A DNA stretch of 64,000 bases from JBBDSU01 sp040904825 (lineage in GTDB: Bacteria; Actinomycetota; Nitriliruptoria; Nitriliruptorales; Nitriliruptoraceae), in the NCBI GenBank assembly GCA_040904825.1, contig JBBDSU010000056.1, forward strand, positions 1 to 64,000, in the 5' to 3' direction. How positions within the stretch are numbered: position 1 is the stretch's first letter; each line of letters starts with the position of its first letter. The position numbers and the translations under genes were made by a program. Shown piece by piece: positions 36,003 through 45,184 of this stretch. The notes beneath the pieces were generated by a model. That model did no database searches, had not been told where the DNA came from, and was given only the letters and a program-made list of their open reading frames with translations.

Positions 36003-37604
36003 GTGACCAGCACATTTTCAGACCTCGGCGTGCCCGAGGACCTCGTTCGTGTCCTGCACACCAATGGCGTGACCACACCATTTCCAATTCAGTCGGCGAC
36101 ATTGCGTGACGTCATCGCCGGACGCGACGTGTGTGGTCGTGCCCCCACGGGGTCCGGCAAAACGCTGGCGTTCGCTATCCCTGCGATCATCCGAAGCGAG
36201 AAGGCTCAACCCAAGCGTCCGCGGGCGCTCGTGTTGGTGCCGACGCGCGAGTTGGCTGCCCAGGTTCGTGACACGATCGCACCGTTGGCACGCGTGCGGT
36301 CACGTCGCGTCGCCACCGTGTATGGCGGCACCAACATTCGCACCGACCAGAAGCATCTGCGCCAAGGTGTCGACATCCTTGTCGCGACTCCCGGTCGCCT
36401 CGCTGACTTGATCCAGCGTCGTGATTGCAACCTCGGAGACGTTGGTCTAGTCATCATTGACGAGGCTGACCGGATGGCCGACATGGGCTTCCTCCCGGAA
36501 GTTCGGCGCCTGCTGGATGCGACCTCTCCTCGCCGTCAGACGCTGTTGTTCTCAGCGACCTTGGACGGCGACGTCGACACACTGATCCGTCACTACCAAA
36601 CCGATCCTGTCCGTCACGCTGTTGCCGAGGAACCTGAAGCTGAAGGTGACGTCCGGCACATGTTCTGGCCTGCGGATCGCGATCAGCGTCGGTCTTTGAC
36701 CGGCGACATCGTGCGTCGCATCGGCCCGGCGATCGTGTTTACGCGCACCAAGCATGGTGCGGATCGTCTTGCTCGCCAGTTGGCGACTGACGGTGTGACC
36801 ACTGCGGCAATCCATGGCAATCGAACGCAAGGGCAGCGTGAACGCGCCTTGGCGCAGTTCCGAGATGGCAAAGTGGCGGCGCTGGTCGCAACAGACGTCG
36901 CTGCCCGCGGCATCCACATCGATGACGTCGGTGTCGTTGTGCACTTCGATCTGCCAGGTAGCGACAAGGACTACATCCATCGGTCCGGACGTACCGGGCG
37001 GGCTGGTGCAACCGGTCTTGTGGTCACGCTGGTTGACGATAGCCAGCACAAGGACCGTGCTGACATCCAGAAGTCGGTTGGCCTACCCATCGGTATGAAC
37101 GCGATTGATCTCGAAGATTTCGACGGATCGTTCATGGCCGATGCTCCGACTCGCCGCAGCGGTGGACCCAACCGAAGCGGGCCCAACCGAGGCGGCGGAC
37201 GCCCTCGCCAGCCTGGTGGCGGCCGCTCACGCAATAGCGCTCAGGCCGGTAGTGGCGGGGGCAAGAATCGTTCGGGTGGCGGCGGCAAGGCAACCGGCTC
37301 TGGGGCCAACGGTGGCCGTTACGCTAAGTCCGGAACCTCACAATCTGCCACCGCCGGAGCTTCGGGCGGTCGTCACAAAGGCCAGCAGGATGGCGTGAGG
37401 GCTGCCGATGGCGGCCGAGGTCGCCCAGGTGCAACCGACGGGCGCAAGAACACTGAAGGTGGCCGCACTGGTGGCCCATCGCGGGCCCGCACGTCATCTT
37501 CCGGGCGCAATGGTGGCCGTGGTCGTCCTGGATCGACCTCCGGCGGTCGTCCTGGATCGACGTCCCGTGGTAGCAGCAACGGGAGCGCCCGACGTGGCCG
37601 GTAA
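36003..37604 (+). CDS. DEAD-box ATP-dependent RNA helicase with Gly/Ser/Arg-rich tail
   Basis: 533 aa. Q motif (FSDLGVPEDLVRVL, TPFPIQSATL), Walker A APTGSGKT (about 47), PTRELA, TPGRL, DEAD in IIDEADRMADMGF, SAT, then helicase C with IVFTRTKHGADRLARQL, ATDVAARGIH and HRSGRTGRAG. From about residue 380 the protein is a 150-aa low-complexity tail of Gly, Ser, Arg, Asn, expected to bind RNA non-specifically and favour condensates, as in RhlE/CsdA-type helicases. Probably works in RNA unwinding during cold or ribosome assembly. GTG start at 36003 (VTSTFSDLG); the frame opens earlier at 35937 without similarity. Confidence 0.95.
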   Translation: MTSTFSDLGVPEDLVRVLHTNGVTTPFPIQSATLRDVIAGRDVCGRAPTGSGKTLAFAIPAIIRSEKAQPKRPRALVLVPTRELAAQVRDTIAPLARVRSRRVATVYGGTNIRTDQKHLRQGVDILVATPGRLADLIQRRDCNLGDVGLVIIDEADRMADMGFLPEVRRLLDATSPRRQTLLFSATLDGDVDTLIRHYQTDPVRHAVAEEPEAEGDVRHMFWPADRDQRRSLTGDIVRRIGPAIVFTRTKHGADRLARQLATDGVTTAAIHGNRTQGQRERALAQFRDGKVAALVATDVAARGIHIDDVGVVVHFDLPGSDKDYIHRSGRTGRAGATGLVVTLVDDSQHKDRADIQKSVGLPIGMNAIDLEDFDGSFMADAPTRRSGGPNRSGPNRGGGRPRQPGGGRSRNSAQAGSGGGKNRSGGGGKATGSGANGGRYAKSGTSQSATAGASGGRHKGQQDGVRAADGGRGRPGATDGRKNTEGGRTGGPSRARTSSSGRNGGRGRPGSTSGGRPGSTSRGSSNGSARRGR

Positions 37605-37667
37605 GCCATACTGACGTGTTCGTCAGCCTGTCGGAGGCATCAATCATCCTGTCAGAGGGCGGAACAC

Positions 37668-38549
37668 ATGCAACAGCGACCCTCGTTCGTGCGGGCCCCC
37701 CACGTTGAGGGAGATTGGGCCAACGTGGCCGGTCTCTGGGTGCGCTACCGGGTGACCGGACCGCATGACGCTCCGGCGGTCATGCTGCTGCATCACTTCC
37801 ATGGGAATGTCGATACGTGGCGCCATGTGCATGCGCTGCTGACCGAGTTCCGCGTTATCTCGTTCGACCGCCCCGGCTTTGGGTACACCGAGCGGCCGGG
37901 GCGGTCGGCGTGGCGTGACGGCAACCCGTATACCCGCCGCATGGCGGTGGACATCGCGGTAGGCCTGCTGGGGCAGCTTGATATCGCCTCGGCAACGATG
38001 ATCGGTTCGTCAGCCGGCGGGACGACGGCACTCGAGGCCTTTGCTCGCCACCCGTCGCGCGTTGACGGTCTCGGCCTGATCAGTCCGGCGATAACCGGTG
38101 ATGCGGGCGTCCCAGCCCCGGTGCGGCCAGTGCTGAGGTCTGCGCCTCTGCGCCTCGTGGGGACCGCGGTTGCCGACCGGGCCGCCAGGAGCGTGGCTCA
38201 CGCTCGCGTGGGACGATCGTGGCACGATCCTTCTCGTGTTACCGACGAGGACGTGGCGGTCTACAAGCGCCCGATGGGCGAAGACAGGTGGGCGTCGGCA
38301 ACCTTCGAGGTGATGGTTGCCGAACGGCCACCCGATCTGAGGCGGCTGCTGCGCACGATCGAGATTCCCGCGCTTGTGATCGGTGGAGTGTCGGATCCTT
38401 TGGTGTCGCCACACTGGAATGCGCGCACCGCCAGGGCGATTCCGTCGGCCAAGATCGCGCTGTTGGACGACGTCGGCCATACGCCGCATGAGGAGCGTCC
38501 AGACTTGCTGTGCGAAACTCTGCAACCGTGGCTCCACGCCATCACATGA
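37668..38549 (+). CDS. alpha/beta hydrolase
   Basis: 293 aa. Oxyanion-loop HHFHG, FDRPGFGYTERP, nucleophile elbow GSSAGG (Ser about 117), a late Asp in GGVSDPLVSP and catalytic His in DVGHTPHEE. Typical of haloperoxidase/esterase-type hydrolases; substrate not identifiable. ATG with GAGGGCGGAA upstream. Start of a same-strand run with the methyltransferase and permease genes. Confidence 0.88.
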   Translation: MQQRPSFVRAPHVEGDWANVAGLWVRYRVTGPHDAPAVMLLHHFHGNVDTWRHVHALLTEFRVISFDRPGFGYTERPGRSAWRDGNPYTRRMAVDIAVGLLGQLDIASATMIGSSAGGTTALEAFARHPSRVDGLGLISPAITGDAGVPAPVRPVLRSAPLRLVGTAVADRAARSVAHARVGRSWHDPSRVTDEDVAVYKRPMGEDRWASATFEVMVAERPPDLRRLLRTIEIPALVIGGVSDPLVSPHWNARTARAIPSAKIALLDDVGHTPHEERPDLLCETLQPWLHAIT

Positions 38550-38590
38550 TCGCCGCCGATCGTTCGTGAAGGGATGGAGATGGTGAGGTC

Positions 38591-39325
38591 ATGACACCCC
38601 GGCCTGTGTTCGCCCGCATGTTTGCCGGGTTTGTTCCGTTGCTCGACCGCGCTGGGCTAGCTCGACATCGGCGCTCGTTGCTGGCTGGGCTTGCTGGGGA
38701 TGTGCTGGAGATCGGCGCGGGGACGGGTGCGAGCTTCGCCCATTACCCACCGACAGTGCGACGTGTGTACGCCGTCGAACCCGAGCCTCACCTTCGGCGG
38801 CGAGCCGACAAGTGTGCGAAGGACATACGACAGCAGGGCGGCCCATCCATTGAAGTGCTTGCCGACGAGGCCGAGGCCGTGTCGCTGAGTCCCGACAGTG
38901 TCGATGCGGCTGTATCGATGCTCGTGCTGTGTTCAGTGCGTGATCTCGAGGGCGCCGTCGCCGAGTTGTTTCGGGTCGTGCGGCCCGGCGGTGAGGTGCG
39001 GTTGTTTGAACACGTGCGTGCATCGTCCCGCGTGCTACGGCGCGTGCAGGCAGGATTTGATGCAACAATCTGGCCGCGGCTGGCCGGGGGGTGTCACACA
39101 TCGCGCGATCCCGTCAAGGCGCTCATGACGGCAGGGTTTGTCATTGAAGGTTGCGACGAACGGCGTTTCCCGGATATAGCGTTGAGCTTGCCGACGACGC
39201 CCCACGTTGTCGTGCTCGCGCGCAAACCGCTCGAGCCCACGATGAGAGAGCCAACCGTCAGCGACGATGCACACGTACGGTCGGCCGGCCCGATCGAACA
39301 TCCCGGCAAGGACGAACGCTCGTGA
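38591..39325 (+). CDS. class I SAM-dependent methyltransferase
   Basis: 244 aa with motif I VLEIGAGTGASF, acidic residue at the end of strand 2 (YAVEPEP), DAAVSMLVLCSV for motif II and VVRPGGEVRLFEHVR for motif III. Belongs to the UbiE/methyltransferase-11 group. The region around CDERRF and LPTTPHVVVLARK completes the sheet; a polar tail of about 30 residues follows. Overlaps the next gene by GTGA. Substrate unknown. Confidence 0.88.
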   Translation: MTPRPVFARMFAGFVPLLDRAGLARHRRSLLAGLAGDVLEIGAGTGASFAHYPPTVRRVYAVEPEPHLRRRADKCAKDIRQQGGPSIEVLADEAEAVSLSPDSVDAAVSMLVLCSVRDLEGAVAELFRVVRPGGEVRLFEHVRASSRVLRRVQAGFDATIWPRLAGGCHTSRDPVKALMTAGFVIEGCDERRFPDIALSLPTTPHVVVLARKPLEPTMREPTVSDDAHVRSAGPIEHPGKDERS

Positions 39326-41142
39326 CGATCGAGATCGCGCTGGTGCTGTCGATCGTTGCTGCAGCGTTGGTGCTGTTTGCCACGCAACGGCTACGTCTGG
39401 ATGTCAGTGCGCTGCTGCTCCTCGTCGTTGTGATCGCAATCCCGCAGGTATTCCACAGCGACTGGCTGGTTGATCGCGGCGTGGATCTCGCCGCAGCTTT
39501 CCCGACGATTGCTGAAGGGCTGTCGGGGCTGTCGAACCCGGCGACGATCACTGTGCTGGCGATGTTCATTCTGTCGGCCGGTGTCCAACGAACAGGGCTG
39601 GTGCACCTGCTGGGACGCAAGCTGTTCACGTTCGTGAAAGACTCGGAACGTCGCCAGTTGATCGTCATTGCCCTGGTGGTCGGACCCGTGTCGGGATTCG
39701 TGAACAACACGGCGGCGGTCGCGGTTGCCATCCCGATGGTGCTGGACATGGCGAAGCGTTCTGGCACCAAAGCGTCTCGGCTGCTCCTGCCGCTGAGCTT
39801 CTTCGGGATGATGGGCGGGACGCTGACGGTGGTGGGAACATCAACCAACATCTTGGCGTCGTCGCTGCTGGCAGATGTCGAGGAATTTGGCCGTTCGATC
39901 GGCATGTTCGAGTTCACCCGCGTTGGATTGGTGGTCTTGATCGTTGGGTTCATCTACTTTCTGACCGTTGGTCCCTTCCTCCTTCCGCATCGCGATGCTC
40001 AAAGGCTCGATGATGGTGACGATGCGTTGTTCATCGTCGAGGCCTCAATTCCGTCGTCGAGCCAGCTGGTAGGCGCAACGTTGACAGACAAAGACTTCGC
40101 GTCCGGCGCCGACGTTGAAGTGCTGCGATTGATCCGGGGAGGACGGTCGTATGTCGCCAAAGCTGCAGATGTGGAGGTGGCTGCCGACGACGTGCTGCAG
40201 GTCCGCGCCAATTTGCGGGCAACGATGGATCTGATCGCTCGTGACGATGTCACGGTGCTCAGCGAGTTCGCAGACGTACACCGTGTACGTGGTGACGGCC
40301 GCCTTGTGCGTGTGTTGCTTCGCAACCGCCGACGATTCGCGAGCCAGCCGGCCCGCTCGGTTGATTTCTGGGCGCGCTACCACGCACGACCCATCGGCAT
40401 CGAGCGCGACGAGGTGTCCGCGCCGCGCTTGGCGGATGAGCCGCTGAATGTCGGCGAGGTCGTGCTCATGGAGGTGTCGGCGACCTCGCTTGCACGCTTG
40501 CAGCGCCACCCCGACCTTGTCGTGCTCGAAGAGCAGGTTGACGACTTCGACCGACGGCGGATGGTCATTGCGGCGGGGATCGTCGCCGGGGTTGTCGCTA
40601 GTGCCGCGCTGACGCCTCTTCCCATTGTGGTCACGGCGCTGATCGGTGTGGTCGCGATGGTCGTCACTGGGTGTGTGCGTGAGGAAGATCTCTACACGGG
40701 CGTGTCGTGGGACGTGATCTTCCTCCTTGCCGGTGTGATCCCTCTGGGCATCGCGATGGCAAAGAGTGGTGCGGCCGACTGGGTCGCGAGCCTGTTGGTT
40801 GCGGCTGCGGGCGACTGGCATCCGCTGGTTGTGCTGCTCGTGCTCTATGTGGTGACAACCGTGCTCACTGAGTTGGTCAGCAACAACGCTTCGGTCGTGA
40901 TCCTGGTGCCGGTGGCCGTTTCGCTGGCCATGGGGCTAGGGATCGAGGTGTTTGCCGCGGTGCTTGTCGTCATGTTTGCGGCGTCGACGAGCTTCTTGTC
41001 GCCAGTCGGTTATCAGACCAACACGATGGTGTTCGGGACCGGTGTCTATCGATTCTCGGACTTTGCCAAAGTCGGGGCACCGCTCAATGTGTTGCTGGCC
41101 GGAACGACGTGTCTCACGATCTGGCTGTGGTTGATCGCTTGA
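39322..41142 (+). CDS. SLC13-type permease with TrkA_C domains
   Basis: 606-aa anion permease. N-terminal and C-terminal membrane halves each contain an Asn-Asn motif (VNNTAAVAVAIP and VSNNASVVILVPVA) in place of the Ser-Asn-Thr of the DASS branch, with GTSTNILASSL. Between them two TrkA_C (RCK_C) domains (about 235-420: SSQLVGATLTD, DDVLQVRANL, LNVGEVVLMEVSATS) that usually sense ligands. Related proteins carry sulfate, arsenite-like anions or dicarboxylates; not resolved. GTG 39322 start within the methyltransferase stop. Its final 29 bases overlap the convergent histidine kinase gene. Confidence 0.9.
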   Translation: MTIEIALVLSIVAAALVLFATQRLRLDVSALLLLVVVIAIPQVFHSDWLVDRGVDLAAAFPTIAEGLSGLSNPATITVLAMFILSAGVQRTGLVHLLGRKLFTFVKDSERRQLIVIALVVGPVSGFVNNTAAVAVAIPMVLDMAKRSGTKASRLLLPLSFFGMMGGTLTVVGTSTNILASSLLADVEEFGRSIGMFEFTRVGLVVLIVGFIYFLTVGPFLLPHRDAQRLDDGDDALFIVEASIPSSSQLVGATLTDKDFASGADVEVLRLIRGGRSYVAKAADVEVAADDVLQVRANLRATMDLIARDDVTVLSEFADVHRVRGDGRLVRVLLRNRRRFASQPARSVDFWARYHARPIGIERDEVSAPRLADEPLNVGEVVLMEVSATSLARLQRHPDLVVLEEQVDDFDRRRMVIAAGIVAGVVASAALTPLPIVVTALIGVVAMVVTGCVREEDLYTGVSWDVIFLLAGVIPLGIAMAKSGAADWVASLLVAAAGDWHPLVVLLVLYVVTTVLTELVSNNASVVILVPVAVSLAMGLGIEVFAAVLVVMFAASTSFLSPVGYQTNTMVFGTGVYRFSDFAKVGAPLNVLLAGTTCLTIWLWLIA

Positions 41143-43039
41143 TCTTCGAGCGAGCGAACACGCTCGAACGGGATGCCGCTGGAAGATCGACGAAGAGGTG
41201 TGCGCCGCGATCGCCGCCTTCAGCCCATGCACGGCCGCCTTGCATCCGAGCGAATTCGGCCACCAGCGCCAGCCCGATGCCCGTGCCCGGTTGCGGATGG
41301 TCTTCGTCTACACGATGGAACGGTTCGAAAACCCGCGCCAATTCGGCCTGCGGGATGCCGGGCCCCTGGTCATGCACTTCGAGCAGAATGCGATCACCCG
41401 CGAACTTCCGCAACTTGACCAGTATCTCGCCATCCGGCGCATACTTGAGCGCGTTGCCCACAAGGTTGACGACGATACGTTCGATCTGGACGTGGTCGCC
41501 GAGCGCGATGAGTTTCGATGGCGCATCCACCCGGACTCGTGACGGGTCGGGCATCGTTGCCACAGCACTACGTGTGACGTCGGCGATGTCGATGCGTTGT
41601 CGCGACGCTCCTGGTGCCGCGCGAGTCAGTCGATCGATGTCGAGGAGATCTCCAAGGAGTTTGGCGAGGCGTCCGGACTGGTCGACAAGGGCGTCTTCCA
41701 GTTCGGCCCGGGCGTCATCATTGAGTTTGCCTCGCAACCGTTGGAGGGTGCCAGCCGCGCCTTCGACGATCGACAACGGGGTACGAAGTTCGTGGGACAC
41801 AGCGCTCAGGAACGCATTCTTCATGCGGTCGAGTTCGCGAAGCCGGTCTGCGGCATCACGTTCGGCGTCGATAAGTCGCTGCTGCGCTATATCGCGCCGG
41901 ACGCGGTCTCCAACGTCCGCGAGGAACACCGTCAAGCCCTGATCGGACGGGAAGATGTGTTCCTCAACCCAGGTGCTCCGTGGTTCACAGAAATACGCAT
42001 CGACGTGCGTGGCAACATTCTCCGTCATCGCGGTGCGGTAGGCGCGCTCGACCTCCGAGCCCACGTTGCTTGGGAGCGCTGTCCACACGTCGGTACCGAT
42101 GAGCCGATGTCTGTGTGTGTCGAACAGCACTTCGGCACGCCGGTTCAAATAGGTGAACTGCCATGACCGATCAATGGTGAACACGGCGTCGGAGATAGCT
42201 TCGAGCGTCGTTGCCAACTGTTCGGTCAACCGACGCGTGACCGCTGCCGCCAGCTTTGATTCGGTGACATCCTGCATCGCACCCACGATGCGACGCCGGT
42301 CAAGATCGCGCTCACCGACGATTCTCACGGTCATGACGCGTCCGTCGAAGTTGACGATGTCGGCTTCGAGGTCGAACGGAGTGCCCTCACGGCGGCAGGC
42401 ATCAAGTGCGGCGAGGATCCTTTCCTGGTCTGCGGGCGAGTGGCGCGACAGGACTTCGTGGCGGACGAGCTCGCGGTCTTGTGGAAAGGCGAGCATCGTG
42501 CGCAGCTCCGGTGACCAGCGCGCGACATCGTCGTCGAGATCGATCGACCAGCCACCGATCCGTGCGATCGAACCAGCGATCCGTTGTAGTGCATGGCCGT
42601 GCTGAAGCTCAAGCTCTGCTTCCTTCTGTTCGGTGATGTCGACGACTTGTCCAACCAGCCGTTGTGGTTTTCCATCCGGGCCTTTGAGCGCGACGACCGT
42701 CAGCCTGCCCCACACGACTTCACCGTCAGGTCGGACATATCGCTTGTCGAGGGGTTCGTCTGCCGGCTCCCCTTGTATCGCGCGGCGTCCATATGCCAGG
42801 TCGGCATCGGCATCGTCGGGGTGGGTCACATCGAGCGTCGTCATCGTGAGCAGCGCCGCCTGATCACGTCCCAGCAGACGACACAATGCGGGATTGACGG
42901 CCAGAAGCCGGCCTTCGAGGTCGACGAGCGCCATACCAGATGGTGCGTGCTGCATGGCGGCATCGAACATTGCTTCCGCGCGATCGAGGTTCCCTTGGAG
43001 GGCGGCAACACGCTTGGTCAGGTCGCGGTCTGCCGTCAC
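41114..43039 (-). CDS. PAS-domain sensor histidine kinase
   Basis: 641-aa soluble kinase: a short coiled coil, three PAS/PAC units (about 25-140 with HPDDADADL; 150-265 with GGWSIDLDDDVARWSPEL; 275-390 with DAVFTIDRSWQFTYLNRRAE), HisKA with His in SAVSHELRTPLS, and HATPase_c (VVNLVGNALKYA, DQGPGIP, GTGIGLALV). No membrane helix, so it senses a cytosolic cue such as redox, a gas or a small ligand; no haem-binding Cys-His motif is obvious. No response regulator is adjacent. Start is GTG 43039; coding-like sequence continues upstream without a start codon, see findings. Confidence 0.92.
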   Translation of the reverse strand: MTADRDLTKRVAALQGNLDRAEAMFDAAMQHAPSGMALVDLEGRLLAVNPALCRLLGRDQAALLTMTTLDVTHPDDADADLAYGRRAIQGEPADEPLDKRYVRPDGEVVWGRLTVVALKGPDGKPQRLVGQVVDITEQKEAELELQHGHALQRIAGSIARIGGWSIDLDDDVARWSPELRTMLAFPQDRELVRHEVLSRHSPADQERILAALDACRREGTPFDLEADIVNFDGRVMTVRIVGERDLDRRRIVGAMQDVTESKLAAAVTRRLTEQLATTLEAISDAVFTIDRSWQFTYLNRRAEVLFDTHRHRLIGTDVWTALPSNVGSEVERAYRTAMTENVATHVDAYFCEPRSTWVEEHIFPSDQGLTVFLADVGDRVRRDIAQQRLIDAERDAADRLRELDRMKNAFLSAVSHELRTPLSIVEGAAGTLQRLRGKLNDDARAELEDALVDQSGRLAKLLGDLLDIDRLTRAAPGASRQRIDIADVTRSAVATMPDPSRVRVDAPSKLIALGDHVQIERIVVNLVGNALKYAPDGEILVKLRKFAGDRILLEVHDQGPGIPQAELARVFEPFHRVDEDHPQPGTGIGLALVAEFARMQGGRAWAEGGDRGAHLFVDLPAASRSSVFARSKIKRSTTARS

Positions 43040-43196
43040 GTGCGTGGCTCGCAGCAGAAGGCGATGCAGCCGTTGTCGCCCAGCGGACGGTGCGGCAGGG
43101 GCAGTTGGCGCGCGTTCGGCGACAAGGTTGGGTCGTAGCGTGTTGGTGCGCCGCGTCGGTGTGCGATCGACCGCGGAGGAGTTGTCATCATGATGG

Positions 43197-43979
43197 TCAG
43201 TCCCGGCTACCGGTGGCGCGTCGGCTGCGCGACATCAATGCTCGATAGACCGGTGGAAGGGTATGGCGAAATGCGACGATTGGCCGGTACCAACCAGGAA
43301 CGGTCGCCTCGGTGGTTCCGGTGATCAGTGCCTTGTGGATAGCCCGCGCAACATCTTCTGGTGATCCGACAAGCCTTGCCAAGCGGGTCCGCATGATCTG
43401 TGCCTGCGGGAATCCTTCGGTTGCGATGAAGCCTGGATTGAGCTGGCACACCGTGATACCACGTGACGCCCACGAAAACGCTGTGGCTTCGCTGAACCCG
43501 ACCATCGCGAACTTGCTGGCTGCGTAGGCAGCAGGGCCGATACCGAGTTTGCCGGCAACCGAGGCGACGTTGACCACCCTGCTTGGCGCACTGGCTTCGA
43601 GCAGATCGGCGAAAGCGGCCATGCATCGGATGGTGCCGAACAGGTTGACGTCAAGCGTGCGCAGGGCGTCGTCAAGATCGGCGCGGCGTTGAAAACTGCC
43701 GCCGGGGATGCCCGCGTTGTTGATCAGCGCGTGGCAGGCGCCAAACCGGGCAGCGACGTCTTCGGCCAGGCGATCGACGCTGGCGGAGTCGGTGACGTCG
43801 ACTGGCATCGGAACGATCGTCGCGTGCCGACTTGCGAGCGCCGCGAGGCGGTCGCCACGACGTGCTGCGGCGACAACCTGCATGCCTGCGCGCGCGAGGC
43901 GCTCTGCTGTCGCTTCGCCGATCCCACTGGATGCTCCAGTGACGACAGCGACACGGCCATTGAGTGACCAACGGGCCAT
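43197..43979 (-). CDS. short-chain dehydrogenase/reductase
   Basis: 260-aa classical SDR with cofactor loop TGASSGIG, NNAG, active-site Ser in NVASVAGKLG and the catalytic Tyr-Lys in YAASKFA, then PGFIAT. The sequence RRGDRLAAL after strand 2 suggests NADP(H). C-terminal part with WYRPIVAFRHTLPPVYR is longer than in FabG and resembles members acting on retinol-like or lipid substrates. ATG with GAGGAGCC upstream. Ends 157 nt before the kinase gene on the same strand. Confidence 0.92.
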   Translation of the reverse strand: MARWSLNGRVAVVTGASSGIGEATAERLARAGMQVVAAARRGDRLAALASRHATIVPMPVDVTDSASVDRLAEDVAARFGACHALINNAGIPGGSFQRRADLDDALRTLDVNLFGTIRCMAAFADLLEASAPSRVVNVASVAGKLGIGPAAYAASKFAMVGFSEATAFSWASRGITVCQLNPGFIATEGFPQAQIMRTRLARLVGSPEDVARAIHKALITGTTEATVPGWYRPIVAFRHTLPPVYRALMSRSRRATGSRD

Positions 43980-44083
43980 GATCGATGGCTCCTCGTTGGG
44001 ATGGTGGAATGGGCCAGGGCTTGAGTTCCCGACGAGCCCGAACAGGGACGGTAGCGTGCGTTCACTTCCTTGAGATTGGGCCC

Positions 44084-44842
44084 ATGTTCACCACACCGCG
44101 CCGGCTCCTGCTGATGGCAGCAGCTGTCGTCCTCGTTGCCTTGGTTGGCGCCGTGAGCCTGTGGTGGTTCGGGGGTCCAGAGCCAGCCGCCGTCGACGCT
44201 GATCGAGCTGTCAGCGAAGATGCCTCTGCGCGCGAGATGGCCGACGAAGAACCTGATGACGCACCTCTGTCCGAGCCACCGATCGAGCCTGATCAACTCA
44301 CCGGGACCTGGATCGTTGATACGTCACGGGAGTTCGACTTGGTGGCTGGCCGAGGCACGTTCGTCGGCTACAGGGTTGACGAAGATTTGGTGGGTGTTGG
44401 AGCCACCACGGCTGTCGGTCGCACTCCCGAGGTCGTCGGGAGCGTGACGCTCGACCGAACTCGATTGACGCAGGTGATGATCGAAGCCGATCTGACCGCG
44501 CTGGTCAGCGACGATCGTCGCCGTGATGGGCGTATCCGCGACATGCTCGGTGCCGATGCGACGGCGTCCTTCTCCCTTGACGACACCATCGACCTCGGGG
44601 AGGTTCCCAGAGTTGGCGAAGTCATCGAGTTGCAGGTCGCCGGGCACCTGACGATCGGTGACGTCACCCGCACGGTCGCTGTTGCCATCGAAGCGGGCTT
44701 GACCGAGACTGGCATGGTCGTGGCCGGATCAACCCGAATCCTGCTTGCAGATTTCGATGTGTCGGTTCCGTCGGCGGGCATCGTGCTGTCGGCCAGTGAT
44801 GAGGCTGTCATTGAGTGGCAACTGTATTTGCGGCGGGAGTAG
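44084..44842 (+). CDS. YceI family protein, membrane-anchored
   Basis: 252 aa. One N-terminal helix (about 8-29: LLLMAAAVVLVALVGAVSLW) as anchor or signal, an acidic linker, then the YceI lipocalin-like beta barrel (about 70-250: GTWIVDTSREFDLVAGRGTF, VTLDRTRLTQVMIEADLTAL, LTIGDVTRTVAVAIEA). YceI proteins bind polyisoprenoids or similar lipids, possibly quinones. ATG 44084. DUF4031 follows after five bases, so the two are co-transcribed. Confidence 0.9.
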   Translation: MFTTPRRLLLMAAAVVLVALVGAVSLWWFGGPEPAAVDADRAVSEDASAREMADEEPDDAPLSEPPIEPDQLTGTWIVDTSREFDLVAGRGTFVGYRVDEDLVGVGATTAVGRTPEVVGSVTLDRTRLTQVMIEADLTALVSDDRRRDGRIRDMLGADATASFSLDDTIDLGEVPRVGEVIELQVAGHLTIGDVTRTVAVAIEAGLTETGMVVAGSTRILLADFDVSVPSAGIVLSASDEAVIEWQLYLRRE

Positions 44843-44847
44843 TGCAG

Positions 44848-45147
44848 ATGGCAATTCTGGTAGATACAGCAGTGTGGACTTGGCGGGGCAGGAAGTGGGC
44901 CCATCTCGTCAGCGATAGTTCGTTTGACGAGTTGCACCAGTTTGCCGACAAACTGGGACTAGAGCGCAGATGGTTCCAAGGGGATCACTATGACGTACCA
45001 GCCGATCTGCGCGTCCGAGCGATGGCGCTTGGTGCCGAGCCGGTCACATCCGCCGAGATCGTGCGTAGCCTGCGAGCATCTGGGCTGCGGAGTCGTGCAC
45101 GGTTAAGCGAGTGGAGCCCGGCGCTCGCTGGTCCAAGCGACGGGTAA
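44848..45147 (+). CDS. DUF4031 domain protein
   Basis: 99 aa. Very close to the family pattern: MAILVDTAVWTWRGRKWAHL, SDSSFDELHQFADKLGL, then WFQGDHYDVPADLRVRAMALG. Family members are widespread in actinobacteria with no described function; the repeated placement of His, Asp and Tyr in DHYDVP hints at a catalytic or metal site. ATG 44848 with GGGAG seven bases upstream, ending close before the aminotransferase gene. Confidence 0.88.
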   Translation: MAILVDTAVWTWRGRKWAHLVSDSSFDELHQFADKLGLERRWFQGDHYDVPADLRVRAMALGAEPVTSAEIVRSLRASGLRSRARLSEWSPALAGPSDG

Positions 45148-45184
45148 TGTGCGTGCGTTCGCTTCCTGTGGAGGATCTGGCCCC

